Made by a program: the position numbers and the translations under genes
The notes under the pieces: model-generated
Databases searched by the model: none
Seen by the model: only the letters and a program-made list of their open reading frames with translations
What the model was told of the DNA's origin: nothing
Shown here: one piece after another, positions 6,370 to 8,777 of the stretch
Numbering within the stretch: position 1 is the stretch's first letter
How the letters are laid out: each line of letters opens with the position of its first letter
Assembly: GCA_024653405.1 (NCBI GenBank)
Contig: JANLGB010000025.1
Span: 8,529 to 17,305, forward strand
From: Candidatus Saccharicenans sp.
GTDB lineage: Bacteria; Acidobacteriota; Aminicenantia; Aminicenantales; Saccharicenantaceae
Direction: 5' to 3'
DNA length: 8,777 nt

Positions 6370-7014
6370 TTATTTACGGGGTAAAGCGTCCAGTTTGGCC
6401 TTGTAGGCCTCTTTATCCACTATGCCGAAAGTCAGGTCTTTATTGAGATTCTCTAAGTCCTGAAGGTACTGATTGTTCTGGTAGGTGGAGGGGTTCAATT
6501 TCCAGGAATTCGGGGGCGAGAAAGTAAAAATATAATAAACGAAATACTTGTCATAAGGATAAACCCAGATCTCAGCGGTGTTGGCCTGAATGTCCTCGGT
6601 GCTCCGGTCAGAGATTTGCTGGGTTCCGGACCTTCCCGGCTGGTTTACGGTGTTGGTGACCCAGTCGGTGTTCTGGCGGTAATCGATGGAGGCCGGAGGT
6701 CCGTTTAAAAGGTAAACCCTGGCCCGGTCGGTATTCCAGGGCTGAGACCTGTTTTCAGTCTTGTAAACCCGTTCTATGTAAGCAATTCTGGTGTCGAAAT
6801 TTTCTTTGGCCACTGGCTGGCGGGCTTCCCAGAAAAGAGTCTGGAAATGGAGTCGTCCCTGGTCGGTTAGTTTCTTGTAAGTTTCTCTTTCAAAGTCATG
6901 CATTATGAAATAATGCTTGGCGTACCACGAATCCTTGGAGGGGAGCAGGCCCACGCCACAGGCGGCCGAGAAGACGAAAACCAGGACCAGCAAAAATGGT
7001 ATGGTTTTTTTCAT
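6370..7014 (-). CDS. GWxTD domain-containing lipoprotein
   Basis: This 214-residue protein has a short lipoprotein-like signal: MKK, hydrophobic residues 5-15, then SAAC with the candidate lipidated Cys19. The GWxTD core reads PWNTDRARVYLLNGPP (92-107), with the usual first Gly replaced by Pro. Before it is an FxxxFWExRxP-like segment (57-67), and after it EIWVYPYDKYFVYY (149-162), both typical of this domain. The molecular function of the family is not established. Members are often exported or lipid-anchored and are abundant in Acidobacteria/Aminicenantes-type genomes. ATG 7014 is chosen because GGAG sits six bases upstream (7021-7024) and the signal peptide starts there; an in-frame ATG at 7050 would add a charged tail in front of it. 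The gene converges on tRNA-Glu and is divergent from the GH113-like gene. It looks monocistronic. Confidence 0.85.
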   Translation of the reverse strand: MKKTIPFLLVLVFVFSAACGVGLLPSKDSWYAKHYFIMHDFERETYKKLTDQGRLHFQTLFWEARQPVAKENFDTRIAYIERVYKTENRSQPWNTDRARVYLLNGPPASIDYRQNTDWVTNTVNQPGRSGTQQISDRSTEDIQANTAEIWVYPYDKYFVYYIFTFSPPNSWKLNPSTYQNNQYLQDLENLNKDLTFGIVDKEAYKAKLDALPRK

Positions 7015-7040
7015 GAGACGCTCCTTTTTATTCTGCTTAT

Positions 7041-7069
7041 AACTTAACACCCGGCCTGATTAAAGTCAA
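7041..7069 (-). promoter_or_regulatory. Promoter candidate for the GWxTD lipoprotein gene
   Basis: On the minus strand, TTGACT (7069 to 7064) and TAAGTT (7046 to 7041) are separated by 17 bases. The -35 is five of six to consensus but the -10 is weak (three of six). The ribosome site follows about 15 bases later, leaving a short leader. Confidence 0.35.
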
Positions 7070-7100
7070 ATTTAAGGACCGGCTCCGGCGGCTATCTTTT

Positions 7101-7129
7101 TTGAACCGGAGGGCCAGATTTGTTAACAT
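7101..7129 (+). promoter_or_regulatory. Promoter candidate for the GH113-like gene, divergent from the lipoprotein promoter
   Basis: TTGAAC (7101-7106) and TAACAT (7124-7129) are spaced by 17 bases, and a start near 7136 would leave a leader of about 14 bases to ATG 7150. An inverted repeat CTCCGG (7083-7088) / CCGGAG (7106-7111) touches the -35 and lies between the two divergent promoters. The boxes are each only four of six to consensus. Confidence 0.3.
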
Positions 7130-7149
7130 ATAAACCTAAGTAATAAGCA

Positions 7150-8210
7150 ATGACCACCAGGACTAATCGTTCTCATCGCTTCTGGCGGGGACTCTGATTA
7201 TCGGTCTGGTTTTATTTTCGGGCTTTAGCGGACTTAAACAGGGTGGCAGCCTGCGGGAATTCCAGAAAGGAGTTGCCTTCACCGGCTATACGCGAGACGC
7301 CTATGTCGGCTGGCAGGCTGAAACTTCGCTCCAGAACTTGAAAAAGACCAATGCCCGGTGGGTCAGCCTGCTGGTGACTGCCTACCAGGACAATATTAAT
7401 TCGACGGTCATCGATTATAACAGTGCCTACACGCCTAATGATGATTCGGTCAGGCACATGATTAATTATGCCCACCAGCTTGGCCTCAAGGTCATGCTTA
7501 AGCCCCATGTCGACTTGCTTAATGACCCCCACCACTGGCGCGGCCAGATCGGCCTGCATTTCAACGAAGCGGCCTGGGGGCAGTGGTTTAGCTCTTATCG
7601 CCAGTTCATTCTCCACTACGCCCAGATAGCGGCCGAAACCGGGACCGAGCAATTCTGTGTTGGCTGCGAGCTGGACGCGACAGTGGCCCGGGCCCAGGAC
7701 TGGCGCCAGGTGATTGCCGCCATCCGGGAGGTTTTTCCGGGGACGCTGGTCTATGCCGATGACCAGGTGGAAAGCAAGCCCGAAGCCGTAACTTTCTGGG
7801 ATGCCCTGGATTTAATCGGACAGGACCTTTACCCGGTCCTGACTTCCAAGACCAACCCCTCGGTGTCAGACCTCTGTTATGGCTGGAAGCGGCTTCTTAA
7901 TCGCATCAAGGAACTTTCGGAAAGATGGGGCAAGCCGGTCCTGATCACCGAAATCGGTTACCGCAGCGTCCAGGGGGCGGCCCAGCGCCCCTGGGACTGG
8001 CAGAAGGAAGGCCCGGTGGACCTGGTGGTCCAGCGCAAATGTTACGAGGCGGCTCTGCGCATGGTGGCTGGCCGGCCCTACCTGGCCGGGATGTACTGGT
8101 GGCAGTGGTTCCCGGACCTGGACATCGGAGGCCCAAACGACACCAGCTTTTCTCCCTTCAGGAAACCGGCAGAAAAGGTCCTGCGGCTGAGGTATCTGCT
8201 GCCCATGTGA
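7150..8210 (+). CDS. GH113-like glycoside hydrolase (TIM barrel, exported), N-terminus in a different frame: apparent one-base frameshift
   Basis: The body resembles GH113 (beta-mannanase-type TIM barrels). Numbering assumes a repaired 353-residue chain. The first strand is KGVAFTGYTRDAYVGW, followed by WVSLLVTAYQD (71-81), KVMLKPHVDL (114-123), FCVGCELDAT (169-178) with candidate acid/base Glu174, FWDALDLIGQDLYP (216-229), LITEIGYRSVQGAA (265-278) with candidate nucleophile Glu268, and a C-terminal GMYWWQWFPD. Extending upstream, the same frame encodes a hydrophobic segment TLIIGLVLFSGFSGL but has no ATG, GTG or TTG before hitting TAA at 7164. ATG 7150, one frame over, gives a basic MTTRTNRSHRFWRG. 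One extra G in the 7187-7190 run would join the two into a normal signal peptide. The first in-frame conventional start, TTG 7338, would cut off the first barrel strand. The gene is either inactivated or affected by a sequencing indel. The substrate is not certain. Confidence 0.78.
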
Positions 8211-8211
8211 G

Positions 8212-8246
8212 ACAGCCCGGGATAACCCGGAAGCGACCGGCTGTTT
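8212..8246 (+). terminator. Terminator-like hairpin after the GH113-like gene
   Basis: ACAGCC (8212-8217) pairs with GGCTGT (8239-8244), followed by TT. The stem extends inward with CGG/CCG if one C is bulged, and an internal CCGGG-ATAA-CCCGG can fold. It begins one base after the stop codon. The T tract is short. Confidence 0.4.
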
Positions 8247-8259
8247 CCGGCCATCAATT

Positions 8260-8288
8260 TTGACAATTCGGCCGCAAGCTGATATTTC
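8260..8288 (+). promoter_or_regulatory. Sigma-70-type promoter of galactokinase
   Basis: A perfect -35 TTGACA (8260-8265) and a -10 TATTTC (8283-8288) are separated by 17 bases. A start near 8295 would leave a leader of about 26 bases with GAGG at 8312-8315. The layout repeats that of the tRNA promoter, so galK is probably transcribed on its own and not only by read-through. Confidence 0.6.
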
Positions 8289-8320
8289 TAATTTTTCCTG
8301 ATATTTCTTTTGAGGTGCCC

Positions 8321-8777
8321 ATGATGGAAAAGCTGGTGGAAGCTGTTAGAAAAAGCTTCGAGAAAAAATTCCAGCGGAAACCCCTCCTGCTGGCTTCACC
8401 GGGGAGAATCAATCTCATCGGCGAACATACTGATTATAACGAGGGCTTTGTCCTGCCCGGAGCTACCGACCGCTGCCTGGTCTTGGCCGTGGCCGCCCGA
8501 GCTGACCGGCGTTGCCATTTTTATTCGCTCGATTTTGACCAGGATTTTGCTACCGACCTTGACCAACTGCAGCGGTCAGAGTGGCGCTGGCCGGATTATC
8601 TGCAGGGGGTGCTGGACCAGTTTCTCAAGGCCGGTTATAACATCGGGGGACTGGACCTGGCCTTTGGCGGCAATGTGCCCATCGGCGGCGGGATGTCCTC
8701 CTCAGCCGCGGTTGAGGCCGGGGTGGCCTTTGCCCTGAATCATCTGTTCGACCTCAGGTTGGATTTGCTGAAGCTGG
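8321..8777 (+). CDS. galK: Galactokinase, N-terminal part (cut by window edge)
   Basis: The first 152 residues of a GHMP-family kinase that phosphorylates galactose to galactose-1-phosphate in the Leloir pathway, in the cytosol. The galactokinase signature PGRINLIGEHTDYNEGFVLP spans 27-46, with the expected Arg29, Glu35, His36 and Asp38. The GHMP ATP-binding motif NVPIGGGMSSSAAVE is at 118-132. About 230-250 further residues, including the catalytic Asp, are expected beyond the right edge. Two adjacent ATG codons (8321 and 8324) are both usable with GAGG at 8312-8315, five or eight bases upstream; I chose the first. It follows the GH113-like gene on the same strand but has its own promoter. 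Together they suggest use of galactose released from glycans, though no other Leloir genes are in view. Confidence 0.95.
   Translation, partial: MMEKLVEAVRKSFEKKFQRKPLLLASPGRINLIGEHTDYNEGFVLPGATDRCLVLAVAARADRRCHFYSLDFDQDFATDLDQLQRSEWRWPDYLQGVLDQFLKAGYNIGGLDLAFGGNVPIGGGMSSSAAVEAGVAFALNHLFDLRLDLLKL

Noticed and set aside
7925..8263. Proline/glycine-rich open frame inside the GH113-like gene
   Set aside because: It overlaps the conserved C-terminal half of the glycosidase in another frame and runs on past its stop without any start signal.

Overview
The window looks like bacterial chromosome, moderately GC-rich in its genes and AT-rich in its intergenic gaps. It holds a run of metabolic genes with no sign of phage, transposon or CRISPR. 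Three features point to the Acidobacteria/Candidatus Aminicenantes area: a GWxTD-domain lipoprotein, an exported M20D amidohydrolase, and an archaeal-style stand-alone GMP synthase ATPase subunit. This taxonomic guess is an inference and was not tested.

Layout. On the minus strand at the left edge lies a phosphohexomutase-family gene (3' end cut by the window). Upstream of it, also on the minus strand, is a secreted M20 amidohydrolase. A 335-base AT-rich gap follows, carrying a nested, strongly paired RNA-like segment. It leads to a plus-strand guaA C-terminal-type gene (ATP pyrophosphatase subunit) and then a FucI-family sugar isomerase preceded by a promoter/operator-like palindrome. Next come a consensus promoter and tRNA-Glu(CTC), which converge on a minus-strand GWxTD lipoprotein. 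A divergent promoter region leads to a GH113-like glycosidase on the plus strand, whose signal-peptide end is in a different frame from its body. Last is galactokinase, cut by the right edge.

Function. FucI-like isomerase, GH113-like glycosidase, galactokinase and the phosphohexomutase homologue all concern hexose or deoxyhexose use, so the region reads as a loose carbohydrate-use neighbourhood. Most genes have their own promoter-like signals and the strands alternate, so it is not one operon. guaAB and the tRNA gene are housekeeping.

The points most worth a second look are: the mutase homologue, which lacks the phosphoserine and two of three metal-loop aspartates; the one-base frameshift at a G run in the GH113-like gene; the switch-like structured segment upstream of guaAB; and the palindrome between the -35 and -10 candidates of the isomerase gene.
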